A DNA stretch of 17,298 nt from Anaerolineales bacterium (GTDB taxonomy: Bacteria; Chloroflexota; Anaerolineae; Anaerolineales; Villigracilaceae). Each line of letters starts with the position of its first letter. The first letter of the stretch is position 1. The stretch covers positions 1 to 17,298 of the forward strand of contig JAICQC010000042.1 of NCBI GenBank assembly GCA_025938055.1. The letters run 5' to 3'. Under the pieces are notes generated by a model. It saw nothing but the letters and a program-made list of their open reading frames with translations, made no database searches and was not told where the DNA came from. The position numbers and the translations under genes were made by a program. Of this stretch, positions 1 to 6,408 are shown one piece after another.

Positions 1-1
1 C

Positions 2-340
2 CGTGCGGACGACCCCGCGGCGACATTGTCGAAAGGGTTGCGACAGCGGGTTGCCCTGGCCCGGGCGATGCTCCATCAACCGCAGGTCATCCTGCTCGAT
101 GAACCGACCTCGGGGCTTGACCCCATCTCGACGGGCAAAGTGGAAGCCGCGCTGCAGGAATTAAAGAAGGAATACACCATCATCCTTGTGCCTCACTCCG
201 TGCAGCAGGCGGGGCGCACCGCCGATTACGCGGCGTTCTTCCTGCAGGGTGAGCTTGTGGAATACGGGGAAGGCAAGTCGCTCTTTACCGCGCCGAAAGA
301 GAAACGCACGGAGGATTATATTACGGGGAGGTTTGGGTAA
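2..340 (+). CDS. pstB: Phosphate ABC transporter ATP-binding protein, PstB-like, C-terminal part (5' end outside window)
   Basis: ATPase subunit that powers high-affinity phosphate import with PstSCA at the inner face of the membrane. The reading frame is open from base 2, so only about the last 112 residues are present; the upstream part with Walker A is missing. Visible in order: an ABC signature region (LSKGLRQRVALARAM), Walker B (VILLDEPTSGLDP), then the H-loop (VPHS). The tail VEYGEG..LF..P....TEDYITGRFG is highly characteristic of PstB and separates it from generic ABC ATPases. The signature is unusual: LSKGL where PstB normally has LSGGQ. The next gene is an arsenate reductase, which fits phosphate/arsenate handling. 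The TTG at 26 is an internal codon of the signature motif and not a start. PstB identity rests on the tail motif and is fairly sure. Confidence 0.88.
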   Translation, partial: RADDPAATLSKGLRQRVALARAMLHQPQVILLDEPTSGLDPISTGKVEAALQELKKEYTIILVPHSVQQAGRTADYAAFFLQGELVEYGEGKSLFTAPKEKRTEDYITGRFG

Positions 341-350
341 AGTTATGTCC

Positions 351-452
351 CGTCATTGCGAGGAGCAACTATGAGCGTCAGCGAAGGGAAGCGACGAAAC
401 AACCCCTCTCATCATATCTGAGATTGCTTCACACTCCGGGCTCGCAATGACA
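351..452. repeat. Imperfect intergenic palindrome ending in GTCATTGCGAG / CTCGCAATGAC
   Basis: The space between the PstB-like gene and arsC holds an approximately 100-base imperfect inverted repeat. The outer arms are GTCATTGCGAG (352-362) and its exact complement CTCGCAATGAC (441-451). Inside, GAAGCGACGAAACAA (388-402) on the left and GATTGCTTC (422-430) on the right resemble diverged copies of a shared internal motif. It looks like a dispersed palindromic intergenic element and not a classical terminator, because no T-tract follows. Confidence 0.7.
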
Positions 453-463
453 TAAAATGAATT

Positions 464-874
464 ATGAAAACCGTCCTTTTCCTCTGCACCGGCAATTCAT
501 GCCGCTCACAAATGGTGGAAGCCATTGTCAACACGCGCTACCCGGAATGGAAAGCATATTCCGCGGGGACAAAACCAGCAGGGTATGTCCATGAGCTGGC
601 AATCGAAGCGCTGAATGAAATTGGGATCGCGCATGCCGGGGAATCCAAACACATCAACGATTTGCCAACGAAAGATTTCGATCTCGTAGTCACCGTCTGC
701 GATTCGGCGGCGGAGGAATGTCCCGTGTGGCCCGGCAAGGCGGAGAGACGCATCCACCATGGGTTTGTGGATCCTGCCAAAGCGGAGGGAACTCTCCAGG
801 AACGGCAGAAGGTCTTTCGCCAGGTAAGAGACGAGATGCTGGAAGTCATCCCAATGTTATTAGCGCCATCCTGA
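464..874 (+). CDS. arsC: Arsenate reductase, thioredoxin-coupled type (low-molecular-weight phosphatase fold)
   Basis: Reduces arsenate to arsenite in the cytosol through a cascade of cysteines, with thioredoxin as electron donor. The 136-residue protein has the P-loop CTGNSCRS near the N-terminus: Cys8, five residues, Arg14. The redox pair Cys79 and Cys86 lies in VCDSAAEECP, with the same spacing as Cys82/Cys89 of the pI258 enzyme, and the acid Asp103 is in FVDPA. All catalytic positions are therefore present and the length is normal. It lies 123 bases after the PstB-like gene, a sensible pairing because arsenate enters through phosphate transporters; no arsR-type regulator or arsB/acr3 is seen here. 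There is no Shine-Dalgarno before the ATG; a TAAAAT at 453-458 ends 5 bases before it, so the mRNA may be leaderless. A generic protein-tyrosine phosphatase is less likely because of the extra cysteine pair. Confidence 0.92.
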   Translation: MKTVLFLCTGNSCRSQMVEAIVNTRYPEWKAYSAGTKPAGYVHELAIEALNEIGIAHAGESKHINDLPTKDFDLVVTVCDSAAEECPVWPGKAERRIHHGFVDPAKAEGTLQERQKVFRQVRDEMLEVIPMLLAPS

Positions 875-949
875 GTGGAGGGCATAGCTCGTGTCGAAGG
901 ATAAATTACATGTATACACGCTTCGATTGCGAAGCACTCAGCGCGAAAG
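871..949. repeat. Imperfect palindrome overlapping the arsC stop codon
   Basis: CTGAGTG (871-877) pairs with CACTCAG (935-941), and inside these TCGAAG (894-899) pairs with CTTCGA (921-926). The left outer arm contains the arsC stop codon. The sequence style (CTGAG...GTCGAAG and CTTCGA...CACTCAGCGCG) matches the element near 16.8 kb, so both may be copies of one dispersed family. No T-tract follows, so a terminator role is not obvious. Confidence 0.5.
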
Positions 950-955
950 GAATTT

Positions 956-3019
956 ATGAGTAGTCCATACGACATATTATTCCAAACGGTTCGGATCGGT
1001 CCTGTGGTCGCTCCGAACCGTTTTTATCAGGTGCCGCACTGTAACGGCTTTGGGTATCGCATGCCGCAGGCGCTCGCCGCGATGCGCGGCGTAAAAGCAG
1101 AGGGCGGCTGGGGCGTGGTCTGCACGGAGGAGGTGGAGATTCATCACTCAAGTGACCTGGCTCCTTATTTTGAAGGACGCCTATGGAGTGATGATGACAT
1201 CCCCGCGCTGGCGCTGATGGCGGAGTCAGTTCATAAGCACGGATCACTGGCGGGCATCGAGCTTGTTTACAATGGGTACGACGCGCCGAACCTGTATTCG
1301 CGCGTGCCATCGCTCGCGCCGGGTTCGATGGGGACAATTGGCGGATCAGGTTACGACCCCGTGCAAACACGGCGTATGGATAAGGAAGACATCCGCAACT
1401 TGCGCAAGTGGCACCGCGCCGCGGCGTTACGCGCCAAACGCGCCGGCTTTGATATTATCTATTGTTACGCCGCGCATGGCATGACCGCCGCGATCCAGTT
1501 CCTATTGAAACGCTTCAACGACCGCACGGATGAATATGGCGGCAGCCTGGAGAATCGCGTGCGGCTCTTCCGAGAATTGATCGAAGATACAAAGGAGGCT
1601 GTAGGCGATACGTGCGCGGTGGCGGTACGCTTCGCCGTCGATGAATTGCTCGGCGAGGAAGGTCTAACTCACCAGGGTGAAGCGCATGATGTGGTCGCGA
1701 TGCTCGCCGAACTGCCCGACCTGTGGGATGTGAACATCAGCAGCTGGAGCAATGACTCGATCACGTCGCGGTTTGGGAAAGAGGGACATCAGGAAAAATA
1801 TATCTCGTTCGTCAAAGGGCTGACGACAAAACCTGTGGTTGGCGTGGGGCGATACACCTCACCTGATTCGATGGTCTCTGCGATACAGCGCGGTGTGATG
1901 GATTTCATCGGCGCGGCACGCCCGTCCATTGCGGACCCGTTCCTGCCGCAAAAGATCAAAGAGGGACGCGTCGAAGACATCCGCGAGTGTATCGGCTGCA
2001 ATATCTGCGTGACGGGCGATACGCGCTTCGTGCCGATCCGCTGTACGCAGAACCCGACAATGGGCGAAGAATGGCGGCGCGACTGGCACCCGGAGATCAT
2101 CGCACCGAAGAAAAGCGATAAAGAAGTGATGATCGTCGGCGCAGGACCCGCGGGGCTGGAGGCGGCGCGGGCGCTTGGTCAGCGCGGCTATGGCGTGACG
2201 CTGCTTGAGGCACGCAAGGAACCCGGCGGACGCGTGATCCGTGAGTCGGCGTTGCCCGGGCTGAATGAGTGGCGCCGCGTGGCGGACTGGCGGTTAACGC
2301 AGATCGGGAAGATGAAGAATGTAGAGGTATATCCTTCCAGCCCGATGACCGCAGAAGAAATCCTTGAAACAGGCGCGCAAAATATCCTCCTTGCCACGGG
2401 TGCGGCGTGGCGACGCGATGGAATGGGTCGCACGCTGCGAAGGCCAATTCTCGGGCATGATTTGAAGAACGTGTATAGTCCTGATGATTTGATGGAAGGA
2501 AAATCGGTAATTGGTAAATTGGGAAGTGGGAATTGGGTGATTTATGACGATGATCATTATTACATGGGCGGGGTGCTGGCTGAATTACTAGCGGGGCAGG
2601 GATGCAGGGTTTCTCTTGTTACGCCTGCGCCGCTGGTTTCGTACTGGTCTCAGTTTACGCTGGAACAGGAACGCATTCAGCACAGATTGATGAAGCTTGG
2701 CGTGAAGTTATATTCACAGCATGTGTTAAGTGAGATTGAAGATGATTGCGTCAGTTTGATAAACACAATTTCCGGAGAAGGGACTGAGCTATCACGTGAC
2801 GGAGTTGTGCTGGTCAGCGACCGGATTTCAAACGACTCGATGTATTATGAAGTGAAGCCAGCGCTTGAAGATGGAAAAATAAACACATTACGAGTCATTG
2901 GCGATGCGGAAGCACCGAATATTATCGCGCAGGCGGTGTTCTCGGGTCACCTCGCGGCAAGGGAGTTTGACGAGAAAAGGGTTGATGGAACACCGTTCAA
3001 AGTGGAACGGATCATGTAG
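956..3019 (+). CDS. Trimethylamine dehydrogenase-like flavin/iron-sulfur oxidoreductase
   Basis: Large old-yellow-enzyme-type dehydrogenase of the TMADH/dimethylamine dehydrogenase/2,4-dienoyl-CoA reductase group: an FMN barrel, a 4Fe-4S cluster and a C-terminal ADP/FAD-binding half. The 687 residues begin with DILFQTVRIGPVVAPNRFYQ, almost as in TMADH. Cys29 in QVPHC matches the 6-S-cysteinyl-FMN cysteine. Tyr171/His174, Trp264 and Asp267 match TMADH Tyr169/His172, Trp264 and Asp267. The cluster cysteines are Cys345, Cys348, Cys351 and Cys363. GAGPAG (395-400) starts the nucleotide-binding domain. Two of the three aromatic-bowl residues are lost: Glu59 for Tyr60 and Asp355 for Trp355. The substrate is therefore probably not trimethylamine. 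AAAGGA at 946-951 supports this ATG. The 3' third is far less GC-rich than the rest. It converges with the nicotinate phosphoribosyltransferase gene 15 bases downstream. Family is sure; substrate unknown. Confidence 0.93.
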   Translation: MSSPYDILFQTVRIGPVVAPNRFYQVPHCNGFGYRMPQALAAMRGVKAEGGWGVVCTEEVEIHHSSDLAPYFEGRLWSDDDIPALALMAESVHKHGSLAGIELVYNGYDAPNLYSRVPSLAPGSMGTIGGSGYDPVQTRRMDKEDIRNLRKWHRAAALRAKRAGFDIIYCYAAHGMTAAIQFLLKRFNDRTDEYGGSLENRVRLFRELIEDTKEAVGDTCAVAVRFAVDELLGEEGLTHQGEAHDVVAMLAELPDLWDVNISSWSNDSITSRFGKEGHQEKYISFVKGLTTKPVVGVGRYTSPDSMVSAIQRGVMDFIGAARPSIADPFLPQKIKEGRVEDIRECIGCNICVTGDTRFVPIRCTQNPTMGEEWRRDWHPEIIAPKKSDKEVMIVGAGPAGLEAARALGQRGYGVTLLEARKEPGGRVIRESALPGLNEWRRVADWRLTQIGKMKNVEVYPSSPMTAEEILETGAQNILLATGAAWRRDGMGRTLRRPILGHDLKNVYSPDDLMEGKSVIGKLGSGNWVIYDDDHYYMGGVLAELLAGQGCRVSLVTPAPLVSYWSQFTLEQERIQHRLMKLGVKLYSQHVLSEIEDDCVSLINTISGEGTELSRDGVVLVSDRISNDSMYYEVKPALEDGKINTLRVIGDAEAPNIIAQAVFSGHLAAREFDEKRVDGTPFKVERIM
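2505..2533 (+). repeat. Short heptamer-like tandem repeat inside the TMADH-like gene
   Basis: Consecutive units GGTAATT, GGTAAATT, GGGAAGT, GGGAATT and GGG form a degenerate 7-8 base tandem repeat within the coding frame. It encodes the VIGKLGSGNW stretch, which appears about four residues longer than the matching stretch I recall for TMADH. It sits in the lowest-GC part of the gene. It may be a slippage-generated insertion; the frame stays open. Confidence 0.5.
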
Positions 3020-3034
3020 GGACTCCTCCTGTGA

Positions 3035-4378
3035 TTACCATACCCGTTCCAGATTTGGATTCTCCAGCGACTTCCTCCCCACCTTCGCCATGTCGATCCA
3101 CTGGCCGTGCACTTTCACGCGCACCACGTCGCCAGTGAAATCGGTGACCGTGCCGCCGTTGTTGTTGAACAACCACGAACCGACCGCGTAAATATCCACA
3201 GGGACGCCAAGCCTTTCGAACTTGCGGGTTTTCTCCGGGTTAAATCCGCCGGAAACCACGATCTTGACGCTCCGGCAATAGTTGCGCGCTGCCTCCTTCC
3301 AGGCGCCAGGGATGTCCCAGCTTTCGGAAGCAGAGTCGAGCCCCTGGCGGACGTTGAAAACCAGCCGCGGATTCACGCCCAGGTCCAGGGCGGGGTCGCC
3401 CAGTGGTTCGACGGAGACATCGCGCAGGGTTCCGCTCGTATCCAGACGCACTCCATATAGAACATACTTTGCCGCCTCTGCCTGATCGCCGCGGTCGCAC
3501 AATTCCTGATATTTTCGGAACATCGCTTCGAGTACCCGCAGCGTATCGCGCACCGAATCATTATTGAAATCCACCAGCGCGATGCGGGGAATGTGCGCAG
3601 GCAGGATGCGCGAGAACTGCATCATCCCCTCGGCGGTATCGCCCAGGAACGAGGCAATCGCCGCGTGAGCCACCGTTCCGCCGCCCGCGCCGCCCCACCA
3701 GTCGCCCTGGGCATCCGTGGAAACATAAGAGCCGATCCGTTGGGAGAAATCCATGTTGAAGCGCTCTATCGCAATGTTGTAGGCATATCCATCCACTGCC
3801 TGGACCTCATGCAGATCAAAGCGCGCCGGGAAGAACAGGACCGGTTTGCCGCGCGCTGCCATCAGGGTTTCATACACGTTGGTCGCCACGCGGCTCGAGC
3901 GGGTCAGTACGCCCAGAGTGGGAGTCTCAAGCAGCGCAAAATCGCGGTAACGCCCGTGCACTTTGATGACCGGTTCGGCGTTCAACGGATTTCCATCGGA
4001 CTTCACCACGGTTCCATCGTGGACAGCCCACACGTGCAGTTTGTCGGATGTGTCGATGAAGCGATCGCCCTCCCAGTAACCGGTGCAATGCCTGAGCATT
4101 TCCAGCGACTTATCCACACCGACCACGATGGTATTGCCCAGACGCCGCGTGAACCACTGCATCTCCACTTCGATATCGCCTACAGCGATATCGTCTGGCG
4201 AGATACCTGATGGCAAGTTGTGATACTCGCCAGAGTAGGTATATCCCTCGGCTGCCAGCACGGTGAGCATACGCCCGATGTTCTCGAAATATTTATCCGA
4301 GTACCAGCCCCGGCGCATTCGTTCGACGTCGAGTTTGAAGGTTTTGTTCGTGAGGCGTTTCTTGTCGAAGATAGACAT
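3035..4378 (-). CDS. pncB: Nicotinate phosphoribosyltransferase-like protein
   Basis: Expected to convert nicotinate plus PRPP to nicotinate mononucleotide in cytosolic NAD salvage. The 447 residues show the family layout: an N-terminal KLDVERMRRGWYSDKYF region, GRYRDFALLETPTLG (142-156), FFPARFDLHEVQAVDGYAY (182-200, counterpart of the FGTRRA stretch), GGGTVAHAAIA with His238 as probable catalytic histidine, GVRLDTSGTLRD (309-320, matching the RLDSGDL phosphoribosyl motif) and IVVSGGFN (373-380) for phosphate binding, then AVGSWL. The motifs are somewhat diverged, so a related phosphoribosyltransferase specificity is possible. It lies 52 bases downstream of the nicotinamidase-like gene on the same strand, supplying the next pathway step. 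Bases just before the ATG read ACCTCCT, which is anti-Shine-Dalgarno-like and not a ribosome site; translation may depend on the upstream gene. Confidence 0.85.
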   Translation of the reverse strand: MSIFDKKRLTNKTFKLDVERMRRGWYSDKYFENIGRMLTVLAAEGYTYSGEYHNLPSGISPDDIAVGDIEVEMQWFTRRLGNTIVVGVDKSLEMLRHCTGYWEGDRFIDTSDKLHVWAVHDGTVVKSDGNPLNAEPVIKVHGRYRDFALLETPTLGVLTRSSRVATNVYETLMAARGKPVLFFPARFDLHEVQAVDGYAYNIAIERFNMDFSQRIGSYVSTDAQGDWWGGAGGGTVAHAAIASFLGDTAEGMMQFSRILPAHIPRIALVDFNNDSVRDTLRVLEAMFRKYQELCDRGDQAEAAKYVLYGVRLDTSGTLRDVSVEPLGDPALDLGVNPRLVFNVRQGLDSASESWDIPGAWKEAARNYCRSVKIVVSGGFNPEKTRKFERLGVPVDIYAVGSWLFNNNGGTVTDFTGDVVRVKVHGQWIDMAKVGRKSLENPNLERVW

Positions 4379-4390
4379 AGGAGGTCCAAT

Positions 4391-4418
4391 TTCGGATTGA
4401 CGATTTCAGATTGACGAT
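4391..4418. repeat. Two tandem 14-base repeats between the NAD-salvage genes
   Basis: TTCGGATTGACGAT (4391-4404) is followed directly by TTCAGATTGACGAT (4405-4418), 13 of 14 bases identical. They occupy about half of the 52-base spacer between the nicotinamidase-like and phosphoribosyltransferase genes. Function unknown; slippage or a small dispersed repeat are both possible. Confidence 0.75.
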
Positions 4419-4430
4419 TTGTATTTGAAG

Positions 4431-5450
4431 TTAAAGCTCAGAGATCGATGTAGTCGAGCGGATGATGTTCATACCCGCTTTGGCGAAGCGTTCATACGCC
4501 GCGTCGGCGGCATCGGTGTGATCCACGACTCCGGGCACTACCACGGGAGACGTGCAGTCTTCGAGCAAATAGACCTTCTTCGCCAGCTCAAGATCGAGCA
4601 ACGCAATATCCTCGAGCAAATCAGAGACCGTCCACGCGACACAGTGACTCTTTGCCTGCCCGGCAATGATCAACCTGTCGAACTGCTGCAACTTCTCAAT
4701 GAACTTTTGATTGTGCGTCCCCAGCGTCTCGCCCATCGGACCGGTCAACACTTCGGGACCAACGACGGAGTAGTTTTCAGTGAAAGGCTTGTCGCCTTTG
4801 ATCTCGAGCTCTGGCTGGGCGATCCGCGCAATGGAATGGAAGAAGATCGCTTCCTCCACGGAGGAGACCAGTGCATGACCGATCCCGCCCAGCATGGCAT
4901 GGTAGGGCCAGATCGTAAGGGCGAGCTTGCTCTTCCTCTCCAGTTGTTCGGCATAGTGGATCATCATCTGCTGTCCATATTCAGGTGCGACACCTAGTGG
5001 AGAGGAGAGCGCAGGGTTAAAGGTCCATCTGCCGTCACGCAGTTCGGCGGCGTGAATATCGGTGTAGGGCGCAGGATGATTCCCATCCTTATCCACAAAG
5101 AAGATGGCATGAAAGACCTGCATCGTCATGTGCGTGTCCATCGTGGCGGTGATGTGGGTGATGCTGCCAAGATTGCGGTAGATGAATTCGCACAGCCGGA
5201 CGTTATCCTCGACCGCGCCGCGGCCGCTGCGGCCACCGACGTAGAGTTCAAAGCCCGGGATGCAGAACGTGTTCTGTACATCGATCAGCATCAACCAGGT
5301 TTTTGTCAGATCCACGGAGGCAGGCTGAAGCGCGTTCTGGTTCGCCCGGTCACGCGCCTGTTTGGCACGCTCTTCGTAGGGAATCCGCCAGACCGTGCCG
5401 ACCTTTTCCGCGTCGAAAAATTCGGGGATGGGCAGTTGAGAGATGGTCAT
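4431..5450 (-). CDS. pncA: Isochorismatase-family hydrolase, probable nicotinamidase
   Basis: Cysteine hydrolase that most likely deamidates nicotinamide to nicotinate in the cytosol. From the ATG at 5450 the protein has 339 residues, longer than the roughly 180-220 usual for PncA. Family landmarks: catalytic Asp57 in LIDVQNTFC, metal-site residues Asp105 and His107 (TMDTH), IWPYHAMLGG (180-189, the WPxH nicotinamidase stretch), Lys218 in KGDKPFTENYS (the lysine plus YS pattern), and nucleophile Cys270 in IIAGQAKSHCVAW. The extra length is mostly an N-terminal 45-residue extension and longer loops. The start at 5450 is preferred over the in-frame TTG at 5501 because AAAGGAAA lies just upstream of it and the TTG overlaps the -35 box of the likely promoter. 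The phosphoribosyltransferase gene that follows supports the nicotinamidase reading. Confidence 0.85.
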   Translation of the reverse strand: MTISQLPIPEFFDAEKVGTVWRIPYEERAKQARDRANQNALQPASVDLTKTWLMLIDVQNTFCIPGFELYVGGRSGRGAVEDNVRLCEFIYRNLGSITHITATMDTHMTMQVFHAIFFVDKDGNHPAPYTDIHAAELRDGRWTFNPALSSPLGVAPEYGQQMMIHYAEQLERKSKLALTIWPYHAMLGGIGHALVSSVEEAIFFHSIARIAQPELEIKGDKPFTENYSVVGPEVLTGPMGETLGTHNQKFIEKLQQFDRLIIAGQAKSHCVAWTVSDLLEDIALLDLELAKKVYLLEDCTSPVVVPGVVDHTDAADAAYERFAKAGMNIIRSTTSISEL

Positions 5451-5472
5451 AAATTTCCGTTTCCTTTTGAGT

Positions 5473-5501
5473 AGGTTAACGCCCGCGCAACGCCTTGTCA
5501 A
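5473..5501 (-). promoter_or_regulatory. Sigma-70-type promoter for the nicotinamidase-like gene
   Basis: On the minus strand TTGACA (5501-5496) is followed after 17 bases by TAACCT (5478-5473). A transcript would start near 5466, leaving a leader of about 16 bases that contains the AAAGGAAA ribosome site. The -35 is perfect; the -10 matches only 3 of 6. Confidence 0.5.
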
Positions 5502-5521
5502 GTGCGAGCCGTACCATCCTG

Positions 5522-5550
5522 TTGACTTTTTTGCCTGAAACCTTTACACT
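5522..5550 (+). promoter_or_regulatory. Sigma-70-type promoter for the FHA gene
   Basis: TTGACT (5522-5527) and TACACT (5545-5550) are separated by exactly 17 bases. Transcription would start near 5557, giving a leader of about 110 bases before the FHA start. It is divergent to the minus-strand promoter 21 bases away, so the two units could share control. Confidence 0.6.
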
Positions 5551-5652
5551 ACGAATACCGTCTACATGACTGAACAATAATTTTTGCCAGTAGTATATGC
5601 CTGTTTCCGTTTGGTTATGGATACAACAACAGGCGGTGAGAAAAGCAATTTT

Positions 5653-5659
5653 GGAGGAG
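5653..5659 (+). promoter_or_regulatory. Strong ribosome binding site of the FHA gene
   Basis: GGAGGAG, with 7 bases between it and the ATG at 5667. This decides the start and excludes upstream in-frame starts. Confidence 0.85.
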
Positions 5660-5666
5660 AAGGATT

Positions 5667-6254
5667 ATGGCTTCGCAATTCCAGCTCATTATGCGGTCGG
5701 GACCTACCCCCGGAGCAGCCTTCACACTGGAGGGCGATCAGCTCGACGTCGGCCGCGATTCGACAAATGAGATCGTGATCAATGATGCAGAGATTTCACG
5801 CCGCCACGCTCGTTTGACCTTCCAGGGAGGCAAGTATGTGCTGGAAGACCTGGGCTCAACCAACGGAACGTTCGTCAACGGACAGCGCCTGGCAGGACCT
5901 CGCGTGTTGAAAGCCGGTGAGGTCGTTTCGTTCGGTGAACAGATCGTGATGATCTTCGAAGCGACGACCATTGACGCCGGGGCGACCGTCGTTTCGCCGC
6001 GCGCCGCACCTGTGCCTGCCGCCTCACGCCCGGTCATGTCCGTGCCGCCTCCGCCTCCCACCGAGTATGTGGGGAGCGTGCCGGTCAGCCCAGCCCCCAT
6101 GAGTCCCGTTCCGGTGCGGGAAAGGAGCATGACCACTCTCATCATTATTGCTGTGGCTGTTTTCCTCTTCCTGTGCATGTGCGTTGCCTTCTTCTGGTGG
6201 GTGGATGCAAATTTCCTCTGGTGTACCTTCTTCCCATTCCTGGGCGGCTGCTAG
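5667..6254 (+). CDS. FHA-domain protein with a C-terminal membrane anchor
   Basis: FHA domains bind phosphothreonine peptides and usually act in Ser/Thr-kinase signalling. The 195-residue protein has one FHA domain at about 5-98 with the hallmark GRD (29-31), SRRHA (44-48) and LGSTNGTFVNG (62-72), so the phosphopeptide-binding residues are intact. A proline-rich linker follows (about 111-150, with a run of five prolines), then a charged stop RERS and one hydrophobic span at about 156-178 (TTLIIIAVAVFLFLCMC...). The last 20 residues are aromatic and cysteine-containing and end in GGC. The domain is most likely cytoplasmic, with the short tail outside. No kinase or phosphatase gene is adjacent in the window. 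It has its own promoter and terminator, so it is probably monocistronic. The function of this tail-anchored form is unknown to me. Confidence 0.9.
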   Translation: MASQFQLIMRSGPTPGAAFTLEGDQLDVGRDSTNEIVINDAEISRRHARLTFQGGKYVLEDLGSTNGTFVNGQRLAGPRVLKAGEVVSFGEQIVMIFEATTIDAGATVVSPRAAPVPAASRPVMSVPPPPPTEYVGSVPVSPAPMSPVPVRERSMTTLIIIAVAVFLFLCMCVAFFWWVDANFLWCTFFPFLGGC

Positions 6255-6271
6255 CCATTCATCGACGACAT

Positions 6272-6306
6272 ACCCCGCGAGGCTGCCCTCGCGGGGTGTT
6301 TTGTTT
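6272..6306 (+). terminator. Rho-independent terminator of the FHA gene
   Basis: ACCCCGCGAGG (6272-6282) and CCTCGCGGGGT (6287-6297) form a perfect 11-base stem with loop CTGC, followed by GTTTTGTTT. It starts 18 bases after the FHA stop. Confidence 0.92.
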
Positions 6307-6379
6307 CTAAGGCGCAGATCTGAAGCATCCTCGCAACTCGAAACCGTTTCCAACGTTAATCATGTAGGAAGACAAGCGG

Positions 6380-6390
6380 TAGAATATAAC
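6380..6390 (+). promoter_or_regulatory. Probable -10 region for the AI-2E operon
   Basis: TAGAAT (6380-6385) runs into TATAAC (6385-6390), 18 bases or more before the start at 6409. The only -35 candidate is the weak TTAATC at 6356-6361. A promoter is expected here because a strong terminator lies just upstream. Confidence 0.4.
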
Positions 6391-6408
6391 CCTTCTGGAG
6401 AACTTTCT

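Noticed and set aside
718..963. 81-codon open frame overlapping the end of arsC
   Set aside because: No family features; it overlaps arsC and the start of the next gene and crosses a palindromic repeat.
3593..4210. 205-codon open frame on the + strand
   Set aside because: Lies antisense to the phosphoribosyltransferase gene, whose motifs are clear; low-complexity composition and no ribosome site or family resemblance.
4419..4997. 192-codon open frame on the + strand
   Set aside because: Antisense to the nicotinamidase-like gene, which has catalytic motifs here.
6148..6408. Longer start for the AI-2E permease
   Set aside because: Would read through the FHA gene and its terminator; the ATG at 6409 has a good ribosome site and begins the family-like N-terminus.
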